DNA of 38,903 nt from Clostridia bacterium (GTDB taxonomy: Bacteria; Bacillota; Clostridia; Christensenellales; Aristaeellaceae). The DNA lies in the NCBI GenBank assembly GCA_030536295.1, contig JAUNQH010000018.1, forward strand, positions 1 through 38,903. The letters are read 5' to 3'. A program made the position numbers and the translations under genes. The first letter of the stretch is position 1; each line of letters opens with the position of its first letter. The notes below the pieces were generated by a model. The model was not told where the DNA came from, ran no database searches, and saw nothing but the letters and a program-made list of their open reading frames with translations. Of this stretch, positions 16,051 through 23,804 are shown one piece after another.

Positions 16051-16959
16051 TCAAAGCGACGCGATGTATCTTTCCAGCGCGTCGCGCCAGTCCGGCAGCG
16101 GTCTGAAGCCGTTTTCAGCCAGTTTCCGCTTGTCAAGTCTGCTGTTGAAAGGGCGTTTTGCCTTCGCGGCACCGTACTCCGCGGTCGTAACGGGAATGAC
16201 CTCGTTATCCGTCCCGGCGATCCGGAAGATCTCCCTGGCGAAATCATACCAGCTGATAAACCCGCCTTCATTGGTCGCATGGTAGACCCCGTAGCGGTCT
16301 GTCACGATCATATCCGCCAGCAGCCGCGCCAGATCCGCCGTATAAGTGGGGGTGCCGATCTGATCATTCACGACCCGCAGCACATGATGCGTCTTTCCGG
16401 CCTTCAGCATCGTCTTCACAAAATTGCTGCCGTTCTGCCCGAACACCCAGGCAATGCGCACAATAAAGAATTCACTCAGGCAGGCGCGCACAGCCATTTC
16501 ACCGGCCAGTTTCGTCTGTCCGTACACATTGAGCGGACTGTATGCCTCGTCATCCGGATCACGCGGTTCGGTACCCCGGCCGTCAAACACGTAATCGGTG
16601 GAGATCAGCATCATCTTCACGCCGTTTTCGGCGCATGCCTCCGCAAGATACTTCGGTCCGAGCGCGTTTACGGCATATACCGTTTCCCTGTTCTGCGGTT
16701 CTTCCGCCGCGTCGACCGCCGTCCAGGCCGCGCAGTGGATCACGGCGTCCGGCCCGGTCTCCCGGATCACGCGCGCAGCGGCTTCCCCGTCCGTAATATC
16801 CAGCGGTACATACGGCATGCCCGTTACGGGCGTACCGTCAGCCATACCCGCGTATGCCGGCGTGATATCGCTGCCGATGCCGTTTATGCCGCGGGACGCA
16901 AGTTCATTCATCACATCATGCCCGAGCTGACCGTTCACACCGGTCACAAGAATCGTCAT
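16051..16959 (-). CDS. rfbD: dTDP-4-dehydrorhamnose reductase
   Basis: 302 residues, normal length. It catalyses the last step of dTDP-L-rhamnose synthesis, NAD(P)H-dependent reduction of dTDP-4-keto-rhamnose. The N-terminal Rossmann motif is GVNGQLG (7-13), STDYVFDG is at 120-127, and the short-chain dehydrogenase pair is Tyr146/Lys150 (YGQTK). The later motif HATNEGGFISWYDFA fits RmlD. It is the last gene of the six-gene minus-strand operon and starts 12 bases after rfbB. Confidence 0.93.
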   Translation of the reverse strand: MTILVTGVNGQLGHDVMNELASRGINGIGSDITPAYAGMADGTPVTGMPYVPLDITDGEAAARVIRETGPDAVIHCAAWTAVDAAEEPQNRETVYAVNALGPKYLAEACAENGVKMMLISTDYVFDGRGTEPRDPDDEAYSPLNVYGQTKLAGEMAVRACLSEFFIVRIAWVFGQNGSNFVKTMLKAGKTHHVLRVVNDQIGTPTYTADLARLLADMIVTDRYGVYHATNEGGFISWYDFAREIFRIAGTDNEVIPVTTAEYGAAKAKRPFNSRLDKRKLAENGFRPLPDWRDALERYIASL

Positions 16960-16971
16960 CTCCGGGTCTCC

Positions 16972-17991
16972 TTATCTGTCTGAATACATACGTGAATAAT
17001 AATTGACATAATCGCCCGATGTGCATTCATCCATCCAGTCCGTATGTTCTGTATACCAGCGGATCGTCATCCGGATGCCGTCCGCGAACATGACGGTCGG
17101 CTGCCATCCCAGCTCACGGTTTGCCTTTGACGGATCAATGGCATAGCGGCGGTCATGCCCTTTTCTGTCCCCGACATAGGTGATCAGCGATTCCGGCTTG
17201 CCAAGCTCATGCAGGATCGTACGTACGATCTCAATGTTCGTTTTTTCGTTATGCCCTCCGAGATTATATATCTCGCCGATCCTTCCCTTTTCCAGAATGC
17301 TCAGGATGCCCCTGCAGTGGTCCTCCACGTACAGCCAGTCGCGCACATTCAGACCGTTTCCGTATACAGGCAGGTTCCTGTCATGCGTCGCGTTGTTGAT
17401 CATCAGCGGGATCAGTTTTTCGGGAAACTGGTACGGACCGTAATTGTTCGAGCAGCGTGAGACCGTCACCTGCAGGCCGAAAGTGCGGTGATACGCCAGT
17501 ACCAGCAGATCCGCTCCCGCCTTGGACGCGGAATAGGGAGATGATGTATGGATGGGCGTATCCTCCCGGAACAGCAGATCAGGCCGGTCCAGCGGCAGAT
17601 CGCCGTACACCTCGTCCGTACCCACCTGGTGAAAGCGTTTCACGTCATATTTCAGGCAGGCGTCCATCATCACCGCCGTACCCATCACATTGGTCTCCAG
17701 AAAGACGCCCGGATCCTCAATACTGCGGTCCACATGAGTTTCCGCGGCGAAGTTGACAACAGCATCCGGATGTTCCTTTTCAAAGATCGCGCAGATCGCG
17801 TCCCGATCGCGGATGTCCTCTTTATAAAACACGAAATTGCTGTTCTCCATGGCGCCGTTCAGCGTATGGATATTGGCAGCGTAGGTCAGCGCGTCCACGC
17901 ATACGACTTTCCATTCCGGACGTTCCCTGAGCAGCAGATAAATGAAATTCGACCCGATAAAACCGGCGCCTCCGGTCACAAGTATCGTCAT
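16972..17991 (-). CDS. rfbB: dTDP-glucose 4,6-dehydratase
   Basis: 339 residues. Second step of the rhamnose pathway: NAD-dependent conversion of dTDP-glucose to the 4-keto-6-deoxy sugar. The Rossmann motif is GGAGFIGSN (7-15). The catalytic Thr125-Asp126-Glu127 is in GTDEVYGD, and Tyr153/Lys157 in YSASK. SRCSNNYGPYQFPEKLIP is diagnostic for RmlB. It lies 16 bases after rfbC. Confidence 0.95.
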   Translation of the reverse strand: MTILVTGGAGFIGSNFIYLLLRERPEWKVVCVDALTYAANIHTLNGAMENSNFVFYKEDIRDRDAICAIFEKEHPDAVVNFAAETHVDRSIEDPGVFLETNVMGTAVMMDACLKYDVKRFHQVGTDEVYGDLPLDRPDLLFREDTPIHTSSPYSASKAGADLLVLAYHRTFGLQVTVSRCSNNYGPYQFPEKLIPLMINNATHDRNLPVYGNGLNVRDWLYVEDHCRGILSILEKGRIGEIYNLGGHNEKTNIEIVRTILHELGKPESLITYVGDRKGHDRRYAIDPSKANRELGWQPTVMFADGIRMTIRWYTEHTDWMDECTSGDYVNYYSRMYSDR

Positions 17992-18007
17992 TCGGCATAC
18001 CCCCGTA

Positions 18008-18565
18008 TCAGAATTCGATCTTCTGCTCCCGCAGCGGGATCCGTTTCCGGTCCTGTTCCTTCAGCAGCACTTCGCCCACATCCGGCCATTCAATGCCGAC
18101 ATCCGGATCATTCCACGGAATTCCGCCCTCATCCTCCGGATGATACACATCGTCACACTTATAGGCAAACTCAGCGTAGTCGCTCACAACAACAAATCCA
18201 TGCGCGAACCCCCGCGGCACCATCAGCTGACGCCTGTTCTCCCCGGACAGGAGCACGCCGACCCATTTACCGTAAGTCTCCGACCCTTTCCGGAGATCCA
18301 CGGCAGCATCGAAGACCTCGCCCCTGATCACCCTGACCAGCTTCGCCTGCGGATGTTTCAGCTGGAAATGCATTCCGCGGAGAACGCCGTGCCGGCTGGC
18401 GCTCTGATTATCCTGAACGAATGTATAGTTCAGCCCTGCTTCACGGAAACTGCTTTCACTGTATGTTTCCATAAAGTATCCGCGCTCATCGCCGTAGTTC
18501 TTCACATCAATGATGTATACCCCTTTGATCTCCGTTTCGGTAAAGGTAAAATTGCCGACAGTCAT
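18008..18565 (-). CDS. rfbC: dTDP-4-dehydrorhamnose 3,5-epimerase
   Basis: 185 residues, family length. Cupin-fold epimerase of the third rhamnose step. The catalytic His66 lies in GVLRGMHFQ, and FDAAVDLRKGS, VPRGFAHGF and YHPEDEGGIPWNDP are all conserved. It lies only 4 bases after rfbA, so translation is probably coupled. Confidence 0.94.
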   Translation of the reverse strand: MTVGNFTFTETEIKGVYIIDVKNYGDERGYFMETYSESSFREAGLNYTFVQDNQSASRHGVLRGMHFQLKHPQAKLVRVIRGEVFDAAVDLRKGSETYGKWVGVLLSGENRRQLMVPRGFAHGFVVVSDYAEFAYKCDDVYHPEDEGGIPWNDPDVGIEWPDVGEVLLKEQDRKRIPLREQKIEF

Positions 18566-18569
18566 TTGT

Positions 18570-19457
18570 TCAGTACCTGACCTTTCCGTCCGCGACGGCC
18601 TTCAGATGCGTACCGTACGGACTTTTCCCGTATCTGCCCGCGGCTTCGAGCAGCTCATCCCTGCCGATCCATCCGTTGTTGTACGCGATCTCCTCGGGCG
18701 CGGATATCACGGTGTTCTGGCGTTTCTGTACCATACGCACAAAATCGGACGCGTCCAGCAGCGTGTCCATGGTGCCGGTATCCAGCCATGCGTATCCGCG
18801 GCCGAGGAGCTTTACATCCAGCAGCCCGTCCCGCAGATACATCTCATTGAGCGTGGTGATCTCCAGTTCATTGCGCGATGACGGCTTCACTTCATGCGCC
18901 CTTCCGCTGACGCCTGACGGATAGAAATACAGACCGGTCACGGCATAGCTGCTTTTCGGGCAGGCCGGTTTTTCCTCAATGGATACAGCCTTCCCCTCCT
19001 CATCGAACGCCACAACGCCGAACCGCTCCGGATCGTTCACATAATAACCGAATACGGTCGCCCTGCCGGCCTTTTCCGCGTCTGCCGCCGCCCGGCGCAG
19101 CGTTTCCCCGAAGCCATTCCCGTAGAAGATATTGTCTCCCAGCACCATAGCGCACGCGTCATGCCCGATGAATGTCTCCCCGATCAGAAACGCCTGCGCG
19201 AGCCCGTCCGGTGACGGCTGGACCGCGTAAGTCAGCCTTATCCCGAACTGGCTGCCGTCACCAAGCAGATCTTCAAAGCGGGGCGTGTCCGCCGGCGTGG
19301 AGATCACGAGAATATCCCTGATACCGGCCAGCATCAGCGTGCTGAGCGGATAATAGATCATCGGCTTGTCATACACGGGCAGCAGCTGTTTGGAGGTGAC
19401 CATCGTCAGCGGGTAAAGCCGCGTACCGGCGCCGCCGGCAAGAATAATGCCTTTCAT
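18570..19457 (-). CDS. rfbA: Glucose-1-phosphate thymidylyltransferase
   Basis: 295 residues. First step of dTDP-L-rhamnose synthesis, dTTP plus glucose-1-phosphate. The signature [21 protein letters not shown] (about 8-28) and the metal site LGDNIFYG (106-113) are typical of short RmlA enzymes. It follows the three-domain PEP mutase gene by 24 bases with AGGAGG ahead of the start. The gene order A-C-B-D is common in polysaccharide clusters. Confidence 0.95.
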   Translation of the reverse strand: MKGIILAGGAGTRLYPLTMVTSKQLLPVYDKPMIYYPLSTLMLAGIRDILVISTPADTPRFEDLLGDGSQFGIRLTYAVQPSPDGLAQAFLIGETFIGHDACAMVLGDNIFYGNGFGETLRRAAADAEKAGRATVFGYYVNDPERFGVVAFDEEGKAVSIEEKPACPKSSYAVTGLYFYPSGVSGRAHEVKPSSRNELEITTLNEMYLRDGLLDVKLLGRGYAWLDTGTMDTLLDASDFVRMVQKRQNTVISAPEEIAYNNGWIGRDELLEAAGRYGKSPYGTHLKAVADGKVRY

Positions 19458-19481
19458 GGGTTATTCCTCCTTTTCCGCCGC

Positions 19482-21488
19482 TTATTCTTCGGGGATCAGA
19501 TTAATGATCTCCTTGATGGACATGCACATATCGTCGCATTCCTTGGCGCGGTGATTCGTAAGGATGGTGCGCGCCGCGTTCTGCATAGCCGGAAAGCCCG
19601 TCCGCGTAAGCTGGTTCGCGTAGATGATCACGTTTGCCCCGCGGGCCCTGAACTCGTCCTCGTATACGGTATTGAAGCTTGTCGGCACGAGCACGATCGG
19701 CGTTGCCGCGTCCCTTGCGCGGAACTTTTCAATAAACTCAAAGATCTCCGCCGGGTCCTTCTTCCGGCTGTGGATCATGATCGCGTCCGCCCCGGCGCGC
19801 GTATAGGCAAATGCCCGTTCCAGCGCGTCAGTCATGCCTTTTTCAAGGATCAAGCTTTCGATCCGCGCGCAGATCATGAAATCCGCCGTTTTCTGCGCCC
19901 GTTTTCCGGCAGTGATCTTCGCGCAGAAGTTTTCGGCCGAGTCCTGCGTCTGCTGAACTTCATTGCCGAAAAGGCTGTTTTTCTTAAGCCCCGTCTTATC
20001 TTCGATGATCACCATGGATACGCCCATGCGTTCAAGAGAGCGTACCGTGTAAACGAAATGCTCCGTCAGTCCGCCGGTATCCCCGTCAAAAATGATGGGT
20101 TTTGTGGTTACTTCCATGATATCGTCGATCGTACGGAAGCGGCTCGTCATGTCCACCAGTTCGATATCCGGCTTCCCCTTTGCGGTGGAATCACACAGCG
20201 ATGAGATCCACATCGCGTCAAACTGATAGGTCTTTCCATCCTGCAGCACGGTGGTTTTTTCGGCGATCAGCCCGGTTATGCCGCTGTGCGCCTCTATGGC
20301 GGTAACGCAGCCTTTCATCCCGATCAGCTTCCGCAGGCGTCCGCGGCGGCAGTCCGGCATCGCCAGCTGCGCGCGCGCGTGCTTTTCCAGCTCCTCATAC
20401 CGTTCATCCCTGGCATAGGGATATTCCACCAGCTGACCGCCGTACTCCGCGAGCACCGCGAGCACCTCATCGCGGATCGGCTTCTGCAGACCGGAGCGCC
20501 AGTCATCCCCGTGGACCACATAGTCCGGCTTCAGTTCCCGAAGGATCCCCGCGTAGCTCAGTGTTTTCTGTTCCACAACGCGATGAACACCGGCTATATT
20601 CTCAAACAGCGTTCTGCGTTCCTCGAACGGGATCATCGGAAACCGCTTGTATGAAGCAACGGCCGCGTCGGACAGCACGCCGACGGTCAGCCTCCCCAGT
20701 CTCTCCGCTTTGCGGATAATGGCAATGTGCCCGCTGTGCACCATATCGGTGGAAAAGCAGATATACACGCTCCTGTTTTCGATCTCCGCCAGGCGGACCT
20801 TCACCGCGGCAAGGTCCTCCGGCGTGTCTATCTCCGTACACAGCCTGCCGCCGGCATCAAACGCTTCGATCGCGCATTGGTCCGTCACGGTATTCAGCGC
20901 GTTCTCGGCATATACCTTTGTATTTCCGTTTCTGCAGAATCCGGCAATGGCGTCCGACCAGACCCTCCAATCCTTTTTGTTGAGCTTGTAAAGGGCCTGC
21001 GCTTCCATTGCGCTGTCAAAAAACTCAATGCCCACGGCCTTCACAAGCCCGTCTTTCACGACTGCCTTGAAATCCTTGTCCGGCAGCGCGGCGGTCGAAG
21101 AGACCTTCATGCAGCTGCCCGGGTTTTTCAGCATATCCTCAAGCACCGAAAACTCAAATACAAGGTCCCCGTGCATCAGCAGGATATCATCATCCAGATA
21201 TGCCAGCGCGCAATTGATCGAGTATATGTAATTCGTTTCCGCGTACAGGGGATTCTTTACGAAGGTGATGCGGATCGGCAGCTCAAGCGACGCGCAATAT
21301 TCGGTAAGGACCTCATCGAAATACCCTGTTGTTATCACGGCTTCCTTGATCCCGGCCTCGCACAGCAATGTCAGCTGCCGGCTGAGGATCGTTTCACGGG
21401 CGGAGATCCCGGTCATGCACTTCGGATGTTCGCTGGTCAGCGCACCCATCCGGTGCCCGAGACCCGAATTCAGAATCAATGCTTTCAT
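19482..21488 (-). CDS. Three-domain LicC-like / TagD-like / phosphoenolpyruvate mutase protein
   Basis: 668 residues. Domain 1 (1-235) is a nucleotidyltransferase of the LicC kind: LNSGLGHRMG at 7-15 and MHGDLVF at the metal site. Domain 2 (about 240-375) is a cytidylyltransferase fold with HSGH (251-254) and HGDDWRSG; the ISST-like motif I would expect near 357-366 is replaced by YPYARDERYE. Domain 3 (about 385-668) is PEP mutase: FDGDTGG (467-473) and IIEDKTGLKKNS (494-505) carry the Mg and phosphoryl-transfer residues. PEP mutase makes phosphonopyruvate, the entry step to nearly all C-P compounds. The gene sits inside the rhamnose operon. Phosphonopyruvate decarboxylase and 2-AEP transaminase genes are not in the window. 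Domain calls are firm; the final product is inferred. Confidence 0.88.
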   Translation of the reverse strand: MKALILNSGLGHRMGALTSEHPKCMTGISARETILSRQLTLLCEAGIKEAVITTGYFDEVLTEYCASLELPIRITFVKNPLYAETNYIYSINCALAYLDDDILLMHGDLVFEFSVLEDMLKNPGSCMKVSSTAALPDKDFKAVVKDGLVKAVGIEFFDSAMEAQALYKLNKKDWRVWSDAIAGFCRNGNTKVYAENALNTVTDQCAIEAFDAGGRLCTEIDTPEDLAAVKVRLAEIENRSVYICFSTDMVHSGHIAIIRKAERLGRLTVGVLSDAAVASYKRFPMIPFEERRTLFENIAGVHRVVEQKTLSYAGILRELKPDYVVHGDDWRSGLQKPIRDEVLAVLAEYGGQLVEYPYARDERYEELEKHARAQLAMPDCRRGRLRKLIGMKGCVTAIEAHSGITGLIAEKTTVLQDGKTYQFDAMWISSLCDSTAKGKPDIELVDMTSRFRTIDDIMEVTTKPIIFDGDTGGLTEHFVYTVRSLERMGVSMVIIEDKTGLKKNSLFGNEVQQTQDSAENFCAKITAGKRAQKTADFMICARIESLILEKGMTDALERAFAYTRAGADAIMIHSRKKDPAEIFEFIEKFRARDAATPIVLVPTSFNTVYEDEFRARGANVIIYANQLTRTGFPAMQNAARTILTNHRAKECDDMCMSIKEIINLIPEE

Positions 21489-21521
21489 GGAAAAGACAGC
21501 TCCTTCCCGATCATATGGATA

Positions 21522-23045
21522 TCAGTATTTCCGTCCGCGGCATGGATCGTAACGGATCTCGCCGTGCTTTCCGGCAAACAGCGCTTTATCCGCCGCGTCC
21601 CGTTTCTTGCCGCTCAGAAGCATCCCGTTCCGGCGGCACACCGCTTCGGCATACGGCGTATATATATGCCGCAGTCCCTGTTCTTTCAGCCGCAGGCAGA
21701 GGTCAACGGCGCCGAGTCCGGTCCTGAAACGCTCGTCAAAAGGAATGAACCGTTCCCTGCGGATCATCATCGCGCACGGACTGACCGCGCTCACATTGCG
21801 CGTCATATTCATCACATCGTGATATCCGCCCGCGCCGGCGTGAAGCCCTTCATATTCGCACTCCGCGATGCGCTCCGTCCCGATGATGAATCCGCCGTGA
21901 ACGATCCTGCCGCGCGCATCCGTCAATACGGGCGTCACCGCGCCGATGCCTTCCCGGGCAGCGTGTGAAAGCAATTCGTTCATGAATGTTTCACTGTGCC
22001 GGATATCCAGATCCATGTCCGCGAAAAACAGGTATTCCGCCGTGCTTTCCTTCGCTTTCCGGTTCAGTTCCGCGTATGCATCCGCCGAATCCGGATCAAA
22101 ACGGATAACATCCGTCATTACATTTCCCGGCGATTCATAGCGGACGCGGATCATATTTCCGCTGATGTTCACGGCGCATTTCTGCCCCAGCCGTTCCTCA
22201 TGCTCCTTCACGGCACGGCAGCCCGCGTCCCGGCACTGATCCAGTTTTCTGTGGCTGGCGGATGACTGCACTTCCCGCCAGCTGTACAGTATATACGGCA
22301 GATGAACGATCCTGTCCGTCTTCTCCGTCAGCCGCAGGATCAGGTCATGATCCTGCGACCCGTCAAATCCGCTCCGCAGTCCGCCGATGTCCCGCAGCAG
22401 CTGTGTACGCGCGACCAGCAGATGACAGACATAATTGCAGGCGTTCAGATCCTCGGGGCAGAAGTCCGGCTTATGATACGGATCCATAAAGTGTTTCCCG
22501 TCTTCCGTGATCCTGTCCTCATCGGAATACAACACATCCGGTCTCTCCCGCGCGATCGCTTCCGCAACGCGCCACAGCGCGTCCGGCGTCAGCAGGTCAT
22601 CATGATCGCACAGCGCCGCGTAGCTACCGGAAGCAAGCGTCAGCGCGTGATTGGTGTTTCCGGAGATCCCGTCGTTCGTTTCCGCGTGGGTCACCTTCAG
22701 CCGCGCGTCCTTCGCGGCGTATTCATCAAGGACCTCCGCCGTTTCCGGTCTCGTGCTTCCGCCGTCATACAGGATCGCTTCCATGCAGGTGTAGGTCTGC
22801 GCCAGCAGGGACTCCAGCAGCGCGCGCAGCATGCCCGGATCTGTATTGAAGACCGGGATCACAACGGAGATCAGTCCCGCTTCCGGCTGTGAAGCTTTCT
22901 GTTCGGCAAGTTCCGCCCCGTCCGGCATTTCCCTGCGGCGTTTCCGGTCATAGATGCCGAGAACGCGTTCCCCGGCCTTCCGGCAGCCCCGCCGGAGGGT
23001 CCACGCGATGCCGCGCTCCCGCGCATATTCCAGAATCCGTCGCAT
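21522..23045 (-). CDS. GT2-family glycosyltransferase, two-module type
   Basis: 507 residues. ATG 23045 is preferred (GGAGG 9 bases upstream) over an ATG at 23090. After a basic N-terminal region the GT-A core begins at ISVVIPVFNTDP (59-70). The nucleotide/metal motif is CDHDD (146-150), with YSDEDRI (173-179) and GSQDHDLILR (229-238). The C-terminal half (about 330-507) looks like a second, partial GT2 module (AEYLFFADMDLDIR, then GAVTPVLTDARGRIVHGGF), as in WsaE-like O-antigen or S-layer glycan transferases. It is the first gene of the PEP-mutase/rhamnose operon. Rhamnosyl transfer is plausible but not proven. Confidence 0.85.
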   Translation of the reverse strand: MRRILEYARERGIAWTLRRGCRKAGERVLGIYDRKRRREMPDGAELAEQKASQPEAGLISVVIPVFNTDPGMLRALLESLLAQTYTCMEAILYDGGSTRPETAEVLDEYAAKDARLKVTHAETNDGISGNTNHALTLASGSYAALCDHDDLLTPDALWRVAEAIARERPDVLYSDEDRITEDGKHFMDPYHKPDFCPEDLNACNYVCHLLVARTQLLRDIGGLRSGFDGSQDHDLILRLTEKTDRIVHLPYILYSWREVQSSASHRKLDQCRDAGCRAVKEHEERLGQKCAVNISGNMIRVRYESPGNVMTDVIRFDPDSADAYAELNRKAKESTAEYLFFADMDLDIRHSETFMNELLSHAAREGIGAVTPVLTDARGRIVHGGFIIGTERIAECEYEGLHAGAGGYHDVMNMTRNVSAVSPCAMMIRRERFIPFDERFRTGLGAVDLCLRLKEQGLRHIYTPYAEAVCRRNGMLLSGKKRDAADKALFAGKHGEIRYDPCRGRKY

Positions 23046-23095
23046 TGTCAATATCCTCCGAAAGTCCTTCCGGACCGCATAATATCTCATTTCAT

Positions 23096-23124
23096 ATCAT
23101 ACCATTCAGAGCGCGTGATTACAA
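23096..23124 (-). promoter_or_regulatory. Promoter of the GT2-PEP mutase-rfb operon
   Basis: Minus strand TTGTAA (23124-23119), 17-bp spacer, TATGAT (23101-23096), giving a start about 44 bases before the GT2 start codon. No other good promoter is seen before the following five genes, whose gaps are 4-33 bases. Confidence 0.6.
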
Positions 23125-23164
23125 GCGCCGGAACATATCATTCCTTCACGGGACATCATGCAAA

Positions 23165-23192
23165 ACCGGGCAGGCGATCGATCCTGCCCGGT
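23165..23192 (-). terminator. Terminator after the 113-residue secreted protein
   Basis: Perfect 10-bp stem ACCGGGCAGG (23165-23174) and CCTGCCCGGT (23183-23192) with an 8-base loop. On the minus strand it is followed by TTTTG. It insulates the GT2 operon promoter from upstream transcription. Confidence 0.8.
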
Positions 23193-23254
23193 CATTCCGG
23201 ATATATCATGAAGATACGGTTGTAAAAGGAACAGAGCCCGTATGCGTGTCTGCA

Positions 23255-23596
23255 TCAGTTCATCGGCATGAAACCATCGGGGGTCCGGAGATCCTTCAGC
23301 ATGATGCCGCCCAAAGTACCGTCTGCAAACTCAAAAGTGATCATTTTTGAATGTTCATCATAAAAAACATTCCGGATCATTTCTTCCGCTTCAAGTTCTC
23401 CGGTCAGCTCCAGCGCCATTTTCAGGCGCGTATCATAGGCCGCGGAACTGTATGTTTCATCATTGACCAGAATTCTGATCCGCGCGTTCGCCGCTTCGGT
23501 ACGATCCCGCGCGTTATTCTTTGGTCCGGAAACGGTCACCACCCCCGTCAGCGCCACTGTCAGCGCCGCGATCATCAAGCATAAAATCCTGTTCAT
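23255..23596 (-). CDS. Small secreted protein, fragment-like relative of the 868-residue surface protein
   Basis: 113 residues with an N-terminal signal peptide (MNRILCLMIAALTVALTG). Residues 73-103 (VFYDEHSKMITFEF, then GGIMLKDL) resemble residues 355-385 of the 868-residue protein encoded at 27638-30244 (VYYDEKNGMISFMY, then GGICLRDF), including the spacing of the YDE and GGI-L-D positions. No catalytic His or Cys is included. The Shine-Dalgarno is weak (GGATAAG right at the start). It could be a small functional secreted module or the product of a decaying duplicate. A terminator follows. Confidence 0.6.
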   Translation of the reverse strand: MNRILCLMIAALTVALTGVVTVSGPKNNARDRTEAANARIRILVNDETYSSAAYDTRLKMALELTGELEAEEMIRNVFYDEHSKMITFEFADGTLGGIMLKDLRTPDGFMPMN

Positions 23597-23597
23597 C

Positions 23598-23640
23598 TTA
23601 TCCGATCACCACATTGTCGATCATACAGACCTTCAAGATC
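23598..23640 (-). pseudogene. Possible C-terminal remnant of a paralogue of the 868-residue protein
   Basis: Reading the minus strand in the frame that ends at a TAA at 23600-23598 gives LKVCMIDNVVIG-stop. The 868-residue protein ends ACLIDNVTIK-stop. Eight aligned positions with the same stop position, directly before the small gene that also resembles this protein, suggest a leftover of a decayed copy. The match is short, and IDNV-type endings are common in jelly-roll domains, so this is tentative. Confidence 0.35.
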
Positions 23641-23673
23641 CGCCGTAACACATGATCAGGTCCGGAAAACCAA

Positions 23674-23714
23674 AGCCGGCCTCCGATGGCTCCGTCCGTC
23701 ATCGGAGGCCGGCT
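23674..23714 (-). terminator. Terminator after the Ig-repeat gene
   Basis: Perfect 15-bp stem AGCCGGCCTCCGATG (23674-23688) and CATCGGAGGCCGGCT (23700-23714) with an 11-base loop, 90 bases beyond the stop of the 1229-residue gene. On the minus strand it is followed by TTGGTTTTCC. Confidence 0.8.
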
Positions 23715-23804
23715 GTATTTTGATCCCGGCAGTTCACACACCCGGTCCGCATATCCGCGGGTGCGCGGATATATAAACAAGCATGTCAGGCATGGCAGCT
23801 GATC

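Noticed and set aside
15727-16983. Long plus-strand frame across the transporter end, the terminator and antisense rfbD
   Set aside because: It crosses a strong terminator and overlaps two clearly identified genes; the translation has no recognisable domain.
19482-21488. A complete 2-aminoethylphosphonate pathway
   Set aside because: Only the PEP mutase and cytidylyltransferase-like domains are seen; no decarboxylase or aminotransferase gene is in the window, so the end product is left open.
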